A stretch of 64,000 nucleotides of DNA, taken from NCBI GenBank assembly GCA_000708835.1, contig DF236973.1, positions 232,699 through 296,698 on the forward strand, given 5' to 3'. The position numbers and the translations under genes are program-made. Each line of letters opens with the position of its first letter. Within the stretch, counting starts at the first letter, position 1. The notes under the pieces are model-generated. The model saw nothing but the letters and a program-made list of their open reading frames with translations. It searched no databases and had not been told where the DNA came from. Below are positions 1 through 12,145 of this stretch, piece after piece. This stretch comes from Klebsormidium nitens (Eukaryota; Streptophyta; Klebsormidiophyceae; Klebsormidiales; Klebsormidiaceae).

Positions 1-1
1 G

Positions 2-3000
2 GGCGCGGCGGGGCGAGTGCTATGGTCGAGAGTCGTTCTCGATGAGGTAAACTCTTTTGTCAAATTCCACCAAACGACTTTGCCTTGGGTAGAAGCGTTA
101 TGCGCTTTGCCGTGCGGAAGGAAGAACGAAACAGAAGAGGAAGAGCTGCTTTTGGGGTTCGGGACTCCCTTCAGAGCCCTTTTGCGATGAGAATTCTGTT
201 GCCTACCAGCTTAGGTGCTGAAAAGAGCTCGACTCCTGACTGTAATGCTCGAGCCGTTGCCTGGGCCCAAAGAAAGTGACACCAACGGCTTACCACCGAT
301 GCCAAAGCAAGGAAAGGTTGGTCGCACATGAGGAGGGGACGTCCATCAGTGGCTGGGGTCTCGCCTGCTTATATACCCTGCGGTCGCCGCCAGCCCTTGG
401 CTTACATGAACACGAGAACTCTACCAGAAGAATCCAACAAACATCAAATGCAGACTCTTGGTTGCTGATAAAGTCGTCACAAAAGCGACGAATACCTGAG
501 CCACGGGGATCCTGATCCAATCAGAAGGCTGACCGTACAACATAGCCCCTCATCTGTTGTTCGAATTCCCCTCAAAGCTATCGATAGATGCATCCGTTCT
601 TTCGTTTGCAGGCCACTAAGATTAAGAACCAGAAAACGGCGACGTTCCAAGCGGCAGCAGCCATCAAGGCAACGTTCCGGTGGGCTTTGACGGCGACGCC
701 CATAGAAAACAGCGTGGAGGTGGGTTTTGGAGTTTTAAGGGTTTAGGATTATAGGTTTTCGGATACCTTGCTGACGAGCCTGCACAATGGATGACATCAC
801 TCTACACGGCAAATTGGCCATAGAGGTGAAGTAGTTGATGTTTGAGTGTGTCTGTTTGTCCCCTGGAGATTCTTTCGTTCTATTGGCGAAGTTCACATAG
901 CAATCAGTCACTGTAGTTCAGGCACCGTACCTGAAAGAAAGGGTAGGAATGTCTTGGCATCCAATTTCACTAGAGTGACCAAACGTTTTTGATCCAGGAC
1001 TTTGTGAGCCTACTTTCATTCCTCAAGTACCAACCGGAGCCCAAGAGGTTCCCTCTCCTTCGAGAGCTGGGCAGTGCGAAGACAACGGCAGAGGACTTTG
1101 AAGACCGCGATTTTGCCGCTGCTTGGAAAACGGTAAGCCGACAGCTGTTAGATCTGCTTTAAGCTTGTCAAGACCCGGGCTTCAGATTGATTGGTCCTCA
1201 AGATCCGGTAGAGCTAGCTAGCTTCGGATGCCAAAAAGGGTAACCCGAGATGCTCTCGTCAGCCCCGCCTTGGCCGACGTCAGGGGTTCGAACTGCGCAC
1301 GTCGCGCGGCATTCTTATGAGGAGCATAGCTCTAAGACCGACGGTTGTCCTCGAGTTACGCACGCTTGCGGAAAGCGCTTCATGGCTGCCCACGTGTCAT
1401 GATGGGCCCGTCAAGGACGCAGGAGTAGTTTTTATGGCAAAGCGTAGGCGCATGAACGGGACGTTTTGAACGAAGTCTTGAAGAAGATAAGGAAAACGTC
1501 CCTGGATCAGAGACGAACAAAGCTCTTTCGTTAACGCATCTGGAAACGGTCTTGAAATGTTTTCAGGATGTTGAACTGCCAGTTCTAGAGTACAGCACAC
1601 TCGAGAGTCTGTTGAAAAGCAGGAAACCTCTGCCTGGTTTTCATGGGAACAGGAAGAGGCTCTTCGGTAACCCCTTTGAAGGTTCCCTTCGACGATCTCT
1701 TGAAAAGCAACCGCTCCCTTTACAGGTCCTGCGCGCCACCACGCTGCGGCGCACCAAAGAGGCTCAGCTGACGTCATTGGGCGTGAAGGACGTCATCGTG
1801 GAGCGTCTCGCAATGAGCGCGAGCGAGCGCGCGTTCTACGAGTCGGTTAAGGAGCGCGGGTTAGCGGGGGACTGCGGGAACCATCTGGTGACCATGCTGC
1901 GGCTGCGGCAGGCGGCGAATGCGCCCCAGCTGGCAAAGCGGAAGGAATCGGGTGAGTGAAAAAGCGTCTCATTGGTGGCACACGTCAGCCTGTCTGAGGG
2001 TTAAGGGGTTCGGGCAAGAAGTGTTTCAAGATTTAACGCGCCTTAGCTGCAAAGGGCAAGGACTTGGGTTAGTGGGAAGCGTCCCTTCGGTGGCAGACGT
2101 CAGCACGTTTGAAGTTGGGAGCCTTCGGTGACAGGTGTTTTGCTCTAAGGGCGCGTCTTAAACCGAGTGATTTCGCGGCGTGTTTTTGCGAAATCCTGCT
2201 TTGGTGTCGCCATTACTTACATGGTCTTGCGTTTCAGCGACTCGTAATAAGGGCTTCCGGGCATTCGGTGGCTGTGCAAACAAAACCAAGGCGGCCTTTG
2301 AAGAGGGCGAAGTTTAGTTGCATCAAATATCTCTTTGTTTTTCCTTTCTGCTACTCCGTTGTGTCTTTCTCTTTTCCTTCGGTCCTTCCTGAGTCGCGTT
2401 GTGTTTGGACAAGCACTCGCGCCCCGCACCCTCCCTCCATTCTGAAAGCCTCCAGATTGCGCAAGGACTCACGGAACGGGATTGTTTTTGACTTTGCGCC
2501 TTGTTCTAACAGTGCGACCCTTTCTTCGCAGTTACGCGCGGTGGAAAGAGCAGCGGGCACAGAGGGGGACCTACGAAATCAACAGACGGGGCAGATGCAG
2601 AAACGACCGGGCACATAAGCTCGTCAAAGATCGACCGGTTGATGCATCATCTAAGGGCGACTCTAGCCCATCCCGATGCGAAGGTCGTCATATTTTCCAG
2701 CGTGAGTGGACGCTTCTATGCTGAGCTTTTTCTTTCTGCAAATGCGCTTCAAGACTTGTCTCATGCCAGATTGTTTGAATAAAAGTCTGTGTTCCTTCTG
2801 GAATGTGATTGCTTCGATCCATCAAAGTCGATAGGCCGCTTCACGCAGGAGGTAAGGGCGGGCCGGTCGGATTTGGCAAGGAATCGTCGACATGACAAGA
2901 TTTCTAAAAGTCTCCACGTCCAACCATACGGAGAACTAGGAGAAGCGTCATCGTCAAGGTCAATACTCATAAAGAGCTTTGTTTATAAAGCATTTATTTC

Positions 3001-5002
3001 ACCGGTCAGCTTCAGGTTACTCACGCTCTTCAAGATCCTTTCCTCCTCGCAGTTCACAGGAATGCTGGACGTCCTGGAGAGAACGCTTGAGTCCGAAAGC
3101 GTCCGCTTCGCGCGCCTCGACGGAACGATGTCCACAACGGAACGGCAAGCGGCCATTGCCCGCTACGAAACGCCCAACTCCGCTGGTAAGCCTTCGGCAT
3201 CGCGTGTCGCAACACTGCCCTTGCGTTTGCGATTCCAAAGTTGCTTTTTTGAGCTCTGGAAGGATAGGTCGCGTCTCGTCCAGAAATCGCTTTGAGCTCA
3301 TCGTGGCCAGGTTGAGCTTACAAAGACAGAGTCTTGTAGTGTGATTCCAACCACTTGGCCCTTCTTGCTGACTTGCAGTCCGCTCATTCAACACCAGCTG
3401 TTTCCTTGCTTTCTGCATATGGATCCTTGAAATTGTTTTCAACTCCCACGCTCACCTCATATAAGCAGCGACCCGTGTTCGGACTCGCGGACATCTTTCC
3501 TTGAACAACGTCCTTTCGCTCTCTGTGCTCTGTATCTCTGTTGCTACCATGATCCTGAGGCGCTTACCCTTTGCAGACGGCGACTCCGGCGTTCCGGTCT
3601 TCCTCGTCTCTCTCAAAGCGGGCGGAACCGGACTGACGCTGCTGGGCGGCCCCCGGGCAGGCCCCCGGTTGGTCATCCTTTTCGACCACTGGTGGAATCC
3701 GGCCGCCGAGGCGCAGGCGATCGATCGGGTGCACCGGTGTGTGATTCGTTTCCGTTGGCCGTCGATTCTGCAGGGAATCAGTCGTCTTGTGTTGGAACGC
3801 GGTCTTCGGTCCTCTTGTGTTGGAACGCGGTCTTCGGTTACTGTTTCTTGTTTCAGGCTCGGGCAGCCATACGATATCGAAGAGACGGTCGGATTATTTC
3901 CGAGCCCATGACCAGAACCAACTTTTCCGGTTCCAATAGAAGTGGGATCGCAGGGTCACACCCTGGTAGTTTTTGCGGGCCTAGAGGCCCCGACCCCCTA
4001 GACCGCGGTCAACCCGGAAAAAACAAAGCAGCCAAGTTATACACCGGTGAGTGGTCGGGCTGCGATTCTCCAGAAAAGAAAGTCTGATTTTATAAAGGAC
4101 GCACACTCTGGTGAAAACTGGCTAAGCGCTTCAGAAACCCGTCCTTCAAGTGAAGTTGTGGAAGGAGTGTCTCAGATCCTCACACTGCGTGATTCTCTGG
4201 GCGCGAGCAAAAGGGGTCTGGTAAGGCCACCGCTTTACAGGCCGATTTCCTGCCGACCAAGCGTAGCGGCCTACAGCCTGCACAATGGCCTCAAAAGTCG
4301 CACTTGTGGCGACAAAGCGCCAATAAGACACTGACGTTACTAGTTGCGCGCGCATGAGTGAGTTCCAGGCGGTGAGACAGTTTTGGGGCCTGCAAAGTGC
4401 AATCCGCGTTCTCTTTCCAACGGATTGGTCAGAGCTCTCAAGAAGGCGGGATGAACGGGGGGAGGATCTGCAATAAATCTGGCCAACGTCTAAGGTCTCA
4501 GGACAGTCCAAAAGCCGATTGTGGCGCAGAGAAGCCACCGGGCCTGATATTGCTTGCGCTCGGTGATGTTGGTTGCAACCCGCTCGGAACGATCGTCTCC
4601 GCTTCTCATTCTGGTGGAGGGAATTTTGTCCGGGATTTTTAGCGCCCTGGCTGGCTTGTTTGCCTGACCCGTATGGCATTGCGCTGACGACCAGGAGCGT
4701 CAGCGAAAGGAATATCCTGGTGTCAAAACCGCAAATATTTTCTGAGCTTTTTCTCCACATTGTTGGGGCGACCACGAAACTGATGTGAAAGTCAAGGCTG
4801 AGCGGTTCTGCACCGGTTTGGCATCATAGTTTGACATGTGCTTACTAGGTATCCCACTGCCGCTTGCAGGATCGGCCAAAAGAATCAAGTCAAGGTGATT
4901 CGCTTTGTCATGGAGGATACCATCGAAGAGGCCCAAGTGTCGAAGAAGGACGACAAGAGTCTGCTTTTCAGGGCTGTATTTGGTCCCATCGAGGACTCGT
5001 AA
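2..5002 (+). CDS. SNF2-family DNA-dependent ATPase/helicase, 3' part (5' end outside window)
   Basis: Partial gene. I assembled eight exons by reading frame and GT-AG junctions: 2-46, 612-719, 998-1132, 1726-1951, 2532-2701, 3053-3185, 3577-3736 and 4870-5002 (1110 nt, 370 codons including the stop). All junction phases agree. Helicase motifs appear in order: II VLDEATKIKN split by the first intron, [14 protein letters not shown], the LRRTK and [12 protein letters not shown] blocks, [33 protein letters not shown], then [11 protein letters not shown] and the terminal DDKSLLF segment. These are the SNF2 RecA-like lobes; family members are ATP-driven translocases that remodel chromatin or protein-DNA complexes, presumably in the nucleus. 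Oddities: motif II reads DEAT rather than DEAH/DEAQ, and no RING finger interrupts the lobes, unlike Rad5/HLTF. The subfamily (TTF2-like, Rad5/16-like or bacterial-type) cannot be fixed without the N-terminus. The family call is secure. Confidence 0.88.
1941..2125 (+). repeat. Tandem duplicate of an exon end/donor site inside the SNF2 gene
   Basis: The real donor follows 1951. About 116 bp downstream, near 2068, the last exon bases, the donor-like GTTAGTG and the next roughly 40 intronic bases recur in diverged form. Both copies run through AGCGTC, then TTGGTGGCA or TTCGGTGGCA, then ACGTCAGC. A weaker third fragment follows near 2115. The copy has no acceptor of its own that I can see, so it is intronic. 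Confidence 0.6.
3785..3838 (+). repeat. Short direct repeat, 2 x 26 bp
   Basis: A 26-bp unit beginning TCTTGTGTTGGAACGC starts at 3785 and again at 3813 (period 28) within the long intron 3737-4869 of the SNF2 gene. Just after it, at 3857-3900, is a pseudo-exon-like stretch reading R-LGQ-x4-EETV behind a TTTCAG acceptor. It could be a decayed copy of the RIGQ exon at 4870, but this is weak. Confidence 0.5.
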
Positions 5003-7235
5003 AATATTCAAGTGTATAGAAATAGGCCGGCAGTACTCAAATGGGTGCAGGCATGCACGCCGTATCAAGGGGCTACAGTCGTCCATTGAGTAAGCCAAGT
5101 AGAAAGTCTTCTCGGAGAGTAGGTCAGTAGCCACAACGTTCTCAGTGACCGTGTTCGGTGCAGCAAAGTCTCTTAGGCTGCAATCCTTGGATCGGCGAAC
5201 GTAGACTTCCATCTTGAACTTCAGGACAGTATAATGTCACAGTCTAGGTTGACAAAAGATTCGAAGGACGGTCATGGTCAGAAGCAATTCCCTTGCTAAT
5301 CGGAAAAGAGTAGTCGTGAGTTGGAGTGTATAAAGGCAGTACTAGAAAGCGGCGGCATCAGCCAAGCCTCGGTCAAAATGAGTCGACGGTGAGCTCCTTG
5401 CGGCTATGGTAGGCTGGTTCAGATGTGCTCTGTACATTTTTGTGTAGGTAGGAAAGTAGGTCGAGAGAGAATTTTACGTGGTAGCGAGGGGTTCGCATCG
5501 AGTAGCATGATCAAAAGGTCAATATAACGTGCAGTCCGACTGGAACCCTGCCAGAGTGTTGAGAAACGATGACTCATGGTTTCTTTGAGAAGCCCTTTAA
5601 CCGTCCATATGGCAATCCGGAAAACAACTGTTGGATCAATGCAACCTGCAATCCAGAAGCGTGAAATACGGAGCCTAGACATCTAGAGGCAAACGGCAAA
5701 TAGGTCTACGTGCTTACGTTCTTAACCGAAATGAATAATCCTTGAGAAAGATACCTCGGTGGAATGATTCTGACTGATCATGCTTGAATTGCTCATGACC
5801 ATGCATGGTAAGCACGTAAAGACATTTCAACGCTCTCAGAACAACAATTAACGAGCCTAAAGTTATCATGCTCTCGTGGCCTGAATCTAATCCTCTTGTC
5901 CCGACTCGAAGCAAAAAACGGAAGTCTCTAGTGATTATGAACCTTAGTGAAGTGTAGACATAGTCGGTTTTTCCGCTCATGCACTCATGAAAGAAGCGAA
6001 AAGACGAAAAATGAAACGTTAAAATGAAACCCCATGTTAAGACCTCGCGGCCGCGCTGAAACCCTCGATTGCGGTCCAGTGCGCGCGTCGCGACGGCGTG
6101 GCGGGGCCCGCTCGCGGCCGCTGCGCATGGCGGCCGGCGGCGGGCCCGGTGCATGGGCGGGCCCGCGCCCGCCTCCAGCCTGCCGCGCGCGCAGCTAGCC
6201 TGGGTTGTTGACTTATCGCACAAGTACGGTCCCCGAATCAATTTCGAACCAATCAAATCCTCGACCTGCGCGACGAGTCAACGACACTGCCGGCTGCGTA
6301 GCCGTCGCCAGCGGGGACGGTGGCGTGGGCTCGAGAACTCGGCATCGTCACGTTTCATGGCACGCTCGGGAGTCGGCATGCCACATCTCGGCTACCCGTG
6401 TGATGTCAGCATCAGGCCGACGGCCGACGGAGCTCGGGCGGGCAAGATACCGGCCGGCGGCGACCGCTTTTGGTCTGACTGTCTGACATCCACGGACGAT
6501 TCCTGGCGTCTCAGGCTCAGCTAATCACATGATCACACGTTCAGTGATTACAGTATGTACTACGTAGTACGCGGTGAGCACTGAGCAGTGAGCACACTAA
6601 GCTAGTAATACCTACTGCACGCTTTCCGTCTGCCCGTGCGTCTGCCCATAGCGTCAAGACTCAAATCCACCCTCTTCTTGACTCGCAAGACTGGGTACAA
6701 GACGTGCCGGCCCCCGGGTACATGAGGATGAGGAGTCGACGTCTGATAATTCGACAGGATTCACAGCCCGGTCCGTGTTGCACCAGGCCCGGACTTTCAT
6801 TTCAGCAATGCATTATGTACTTGTAGACAATGTGAGATACAAGGTCGAGATGAGCGCCATGGCAAGAATTGGTGAACAGTTCAAGCCATCTGAGGCACAT
6901 CTAAACGAAACCCTGGAAAACCGGCGAGGTTAATAGGTATTGAACAGATTGCCGAGGTTGGTCACGAGTACTAGCCCCCAGGATACATGACTGCTGAGAG
7001 CCGCCCGGTGTACGTGCCAAGCTGACAATGCAACCCAGAGAAGACATGCTAGCTACGAGTACTAGCAGGAAAATGGGAATGGGAAGAAGAGAAGTTAGAA
7101 CCAAGCTAGAACCAGCAGTGGCGACGAATGTGGCAAAAGACCTTTTGAGCGCAATTCAGTAGAAGGGGGAGTCGCTTATGCCCTGCAGGCGGCACTTCGT
7201 TGCCAATATTGGCGGTTGCGAATTCGAAAGGCAGC
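5003..7235. other. Intergenic, no supported gene
   Basis: I see no recognisable coding exon on either strand. A GC-rich island at about 6050-6480 is distinct from the AT-richer flanks; it could be promoter-proximal DNA of the downstream gene, but I see no TATA box or other defined element. Short open frames in the island read as low-complexity Ala/Arg/Gly/Pro on both strands. Confidence 0.5.
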
Positions 7236-8609
7236 ATGCCTTCTCCCTTTCCCTGGGATGTGGAGGTCTCTGCCGGCAGGCGCAAGGTTGTTGCGGCCTG
7301 GTGCTTTTGGGTGCTCCTCATGTTGGGTTACCTGGGTGCGTGCACGGTCGCGATCGTGAAGGCCATTGAGCTCCGGAGGCATCCCTTCATCACGACGTAT
7401 GTTGACCGAGGGCAAAAAGTGCTCCTTCCGGACGTCCAGGTTTGCATTGTCGATCAGACCGATTATACTGGGGAGATTGTGAGCTCCTTTGGGCGTAATG
7501 CGTCACTAGAAGTAGTGCCATACGACCTGTCCATACTCAAGCTGGCAGCAGGCGGGGATGAAGTGAGTTGGCTGCCAGAATGCCCCCCGCAGTTTGCAAC
7601 AGACATCAACAGGCCTTATCCGGGGGATCCCTGGCCAGAAGTCTTTAGCTACACCGAGAAGCGGATGCACGGCGTCAGCCTGGTGGACGGCGACGACTCT
7701 CCGGGGAACCCATACCTATACAGCAACGTAAGAAACGAGCGTCTGAACTTCTCGGGCGTAATGTTGGACCCGCAATACAGCCTGGGGCCCACCAAAGCAA
7801 GGAGTTAGGAGACAGAGCCCCTGACACCTGTCCTCAGAACGCTGAACACGGTCTCAGACGAGAGCACGACCGGGGGAGAAGACAACACCAAGGTGGTCGT
7901 GGGTGTTGATCCGCGCTTTGCCTGCCTCACCTTCTACCTCTCCCTGTGCGCACCCCAGGCGCAAGAAAACATTAGCAGCTCACTCCCTGCGTTTGTCATG
8001 GAGCTGAACGGCACAGGGCCCCCCTTTTCCAGCTTCATTGTGTCAGTGGGGCAGGCCCCGCTGCAGAATCCTCTGTTTCAGGCGGCGTCGGAACCTGCCG
8101 GCCAACGGGACTTCACTCTCTTCGCAGCCCCAAATTCATCATCCGTCAGCTTTTCGTACGTGCAGACAGAATCGGAGCAGTTGCAATCGCCTTTTACCGG
8201 GCCCTTTTGGTATCAGAAAAAGGAAGTCCGAGCCTTTGAAAAGCTCTCTTACACCCTTGGCTCTATCCTGCCTGAGTCTACCCCCGGGACAGACTTTCGC
8301 GACAGCAACCAAAGCATAGTCCCCTTTAAGCTCAGGCTCGTGATGTATATCTCCCCACAGGGGGTTGTGCACCTCAAAGAGCAAGAGCCGTTTCTTGCGC
8401 TCATAGCCTTCATTGGAGGCCTCTGGTCCTTTGTACCCCTCCTTTTCGGGCTGATCTATGTGCCCCTGGATCCAATCCGTCTCCGGCTGCACCCAAACCT
8501 AGACTGTTGCTATCCTGGTTCCAATCCGAGCAGCAAGAACAAGACTCCCATCAGGATTGCAGAGGGCGACACACTGATCGATGTGGATACCAATGGCAAG
8601 GCCGCAGAG
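7236..8609 (+). CDS. Predicted two-pass membrane protein with large extracytosolic domain
   Basis: Not recognised as a named family. The start is the ATG at 7236 (MPSPFPWDVEV). Exon 1 is 7236-7727 and exon 2 is 7959-8609. The frame is the same on both sides, but a TAG at 7806-7808 interrupts a continuous reading. An intron 7728-7958, with donor GTAAGA and a pyrimidine-rich CCCCAG acceptor, removes the stop and keeps phase 0. An alternative donor is GTAATG at 7758. TM1 is at about residues 18-43 after an Arg-Arg-Lys cluster. The middle is Ser/Thr-rich with several Asn-x-Ser/Thr sites. TM2 is at about residues 312-335 (LIAFIGGLWSF onward), preceded by a conserved-looking YISPQG segment. A GTGAGT at 8610 suggests further splicing; unspliced reading ends at 8693. 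The two-TM topology resembles DEG/ENaC or P2X channels only in outline, and I claim no homology. Confidence 0.55.
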
Positions 8610-8699
8610 GTGAGTGGTTCCAACCGTTCTTGCTCCGTTCTTCAAGCAAGGCTGCGACGTACTACACTTTCGAAGCTAGGAACATCTGATTGAGCAGTG

Positions 8700-11600
8700 C
8701 CTAGCACTTAGCTGGTACGTTTGGGTGCTGATTGTGGGAAATGTTCAAGCGTTGGACTTGCGTTGATCTTTTTAGTGCTTCATAGATGGGGTAGAAGAGT
8801 CCACGAGCCTTTTGCCCCTTTAATGGTCCTTCTTGTTGGGAGATCGATCTCATTACAGCAGACCGTTTTCTCATGACCGTCTTTCCGCAGACTCTGGGTG
8901 AATGTGTGGCACGGTGTGGCTCCTTATGCTGACGCTGCATGGCTGCAATCACAAAAGCTGATCAAGTTGCAAAATGAAATTGGTCTGCATGCAAGGCTTT
9001 GTGTGACTCGTTCTCTTCGCCGGGCACCTTGAGCAGCCATAGTACTGGAATCTCGAATGGTTACAAGCTAAGGGTTCAGTCAGAAGTAGCCAAAAACCTT
9101 GACATACTCACCTTCTCTTCTGCAGAAGTGATGCAGTCGCCTTTGGTGGCAGAGTTCTGACTAAAAGCGCCTGCGTGCACTTTCTACTAAGCTCTGTTTT
9201 CAACGGGTTATTAGTTTGAACATATTGTCCATAAGTCTTTGTAGCATTGAATACCCACGCATGACAAATAACAGTTTGACTGTGTTGGCCCCATCAAGTG
9301 TCCTCAATCGCACGACCGGGCCTTGTACAGCAGATTAACAGATTGACCAACTGTTTAGCATAAGACTAACAAGCTTGGATTTGTTGCACAGAGCGCCATA
9401 AATGCTCTCTATATTTTGTACCAGATTTGAAGGATGTATCTTATATTTGCGATCGATCTTATATGACAATCCCGCCGAAGTGCGGCTAGCATCTAGTTGT
9501 TGATTGACAAAGGTTTCAAGACTATAAAAGGCCCACTAGATTCAGCTAGAAGCGTATGGTAGTTGTCATTTATGAAGCTTATAATGCAAGTGGCTGTCTA
9601 AATCCTTGCACCCAGCATGTAGTATACATGTATCATATTTTGCATGTACGTGTACTGACGCATCTTTTGAATCACAACAGAAAAGGAAGAACGGTACGGG
9701 CTACCACACAGGCAGATTATACGCGGTTAGCTCGATCCAGTCCACATGGTCAGTGCCGGCGGTTGTATTGCGACATGATCGTTAAGTTACATTTTGGATG
9801 TATTGCCAACAGATCGAGGTTTCGAATTTCAAACCACGCGCGGTTTGCACCTGACCGTCTAACTCCACTTCAGACTGCGGTTTCTTCAGTAAAAACACAG
9901 CCAGATCAGTGACGTTAGGTAGCACGCAATGTTGTATCATTTATAGCAGGCTGGAAAGATCCATTCTGCCTGAAGGCTTCAAAGGCGCACCAGTCCTTGT
10001 CACATCCTTGAAAGAATCACCATGTTTCATGCCGTGATATTCCTAATCTTACACTTCCACCATGAACTTTTCCCGTTTTGACAGCTCAGAACGCTGCTTC
10101 CAAAACCGCGATATATGTATGCAGAGCTTTCGATCCGCTTTGATTGTATACGGGGGTTCTGCGGAGGCGGTTTCGGCGGAGGGGGGATCTGCGGAGGGGG
10201 CACCTGCGAAAGCGATTGAATACGATTACAATCGCATATTGCTCGAGACGCCAACGTTCAAGCTTCGGAAAAGAGCACATAAACCTATGCGAGATGCACG
10301 GCTCTGCAACGAAGCGCAATGGGATTGCACTGCGGACAACGCCTGAGAACTTCGCGGATCGAATCACAGGAGAAATTGAACTTCGTTACTGATGAAAGCG
10401 CAGCTTGAGAAAACGACTCAAGCAACGACTTGATGATATACAGAAGCGCAAGGTATTTGAGTTGGCAATCCAAAGAGCAATCTGCAATGTCTATTTTTCC
10501 TTCGAAAAAACCCGGCAATCGTTAGACACCCGCGGGCAGTAAAGAACAATCTGCAATGAAATGTTGTCGAACCAGTTTTTGATGGAGAACAAGGACTCAG
10601 TAGAAGCAGCAAAGGTGCGTGTCAACAAGAATCTTCCTTAGGAATACTCGCATGTTGAGAAACTTCTTACGATAACGAGCTAGCTCGATCGAGCGTTAAC
10701 TAGAAAACATGCTACGCTCACAGAACAGCTACCTAGCTGGGAAGCTGCTCTATGATGTCACGCGCGAAAAGCATATGATCCGGGGGCCATGCAGCATGTC
10801 TCGGGACCCTAGAATGATGCAAAAAAGCTAGACATGCTTCAAGCTAAAAGCTTTACGAGGCTGCCATGCATGTGAAATGAGCCACAAGGCTGTCACGAAG
10901 TTATGCATCTATGTATTGGCCCATGAAGAAGACTGTAAGAAAGAATGAGAAAGACTCGGAGAGCCGTCACGAAGCACCTCTTATTCGCCAGGGAGCTCGC
11001 GCCAGAGCGCGCCCCACAAAAGCTCCTCTGTTCACACTCCCTATTCTAGGTGTCCTGATGTTCTTCTTTTCGAGTCTTTCTCTCGCTTTCGATCGTTCAA
11101 ATCGAACTTCTGGCTGGATATCTTCAGTGTACGTGGCTTCGACGACTCTATTCACTTTGTCACCTCTTATTTGTTTTTCCTGGAGAGACGCAAGATTCGG
11201 TCAAGCCAAGTCCCTCGCTTGCTTTCGAAGTCTACTGCAATTGAGCTACGACTCTGTCTTCTTTGTACACGAACTGAGACCCGGATGGATCTGTAACGGA
11301 CACAAGTTTTTACAAGCTTCGCATTACATCCCCCGTTTGCCAGGCTTCCGTTCCACTCTAAACCGACAAAACAAACGGCCCCTCTAACCCGGATCCAACT
11401 TCGTGTCTCCCCATAGCTTCCGCAAGCTTCGCCGTCTTCGCCTCGAACCCCCCCCCTTCCTTTTCATCGTAGCATCGTTAGCAGGAGGTGACCGCGGCCG
11501 CTCGTGAGACATCAGGAATCATAAAGCTATGCCGTGAGTGACTCATAAGCGATGAGACATAAGAAGCTATAAAGTGGCCGGGACGGTAGGAAGTTTTTGA

Positions 11601-12140
11601 AGGAAGGAAATTTTTAAGCTAACACGAGCACGCCTTCGAGAAGTACCTGGCCGCATCGAAGTTTGTCGGAACGTTTAAGCCAGCGAAGCGAAGTACTTCC
11701 TTCCGTCGAAGACTCAATCAGATGTTGACGACTGTCAAATGCACCGCGCAACACCTGCAGGGCCCCGCTCAACAACGTTCGTGAGACTTCCGGAAGACAG
11801 AAAACACAAGCTCTGGCGGGGACAATTATCGATTCTGATCGGGACAACTGCAGCAAAATGCTCTCGAAGCCACTCATCGCGCCAGAGAGGACTTCCTGCG
11901 GGAAGAATTTTGGATATCCACGTGAAATCGTCCTTTATCAAAATCTTCCACCAGGATCTATCCGACCAGCGCCGGAAGATCTGTGACCGGACAAGTGATG
12001 AGACATAACGGGACACAGTTTCCTAAACCCGTTCACAAGAGCAAGGAGGATTGCATCGAAGTCATCACGAAGCCGCTCGTAGCTGTATATGAAACTGGTG
12101 AAAAAAGAATACTTTGCTTCCATTGTATCACGTCTAGTTA
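8700..12140. other. Intergenic, no supported gene
   Basis: The sequence is mostly AT-rich and lacks coding signals. Several short open frames (for example 10911-11387 on +, 158 codons) have no recognisable domain, no codon bias and no splice context. A short GCGGAGG-rich stretch lies at 10155-10210. The last part, 11600-12100, has weak minus-strand open reading that could be distal exons of the cysteine-rich gene, but I could not join it. Confidence 0.45.
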
Positions 12141-12145
12141 CTCAC

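Noticed and set aside
1245-1330. Possible tRNA or tRNA-derived SINE (GGGGTTCGAACTG box at about 1278)
   Set aside because: A B-box-like match is present, but I could not fold an acceptor stem or find a proper A box at the right distance.
3857-3908. Alternative last SNF2 exon reading RLGQ through EETV
   Set aside because: It is in phase behind a TTTCAG acceptor, but it lacks the [14 protein letters not shown] segment that the exon at 4870 supplies, so I treated it as a decoy or relic.
4146-4775. 209-codon minus-strand frame inside a SNF2 intron
   Set aside because: No recognisable domain, no splice or codon support; likely chance.
10911-11387. 158-codon plus-strand frame with one hydrophobic stretch
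   Set aside because: No homology signal, no intron context, and ordinary intergenic base composition around it.
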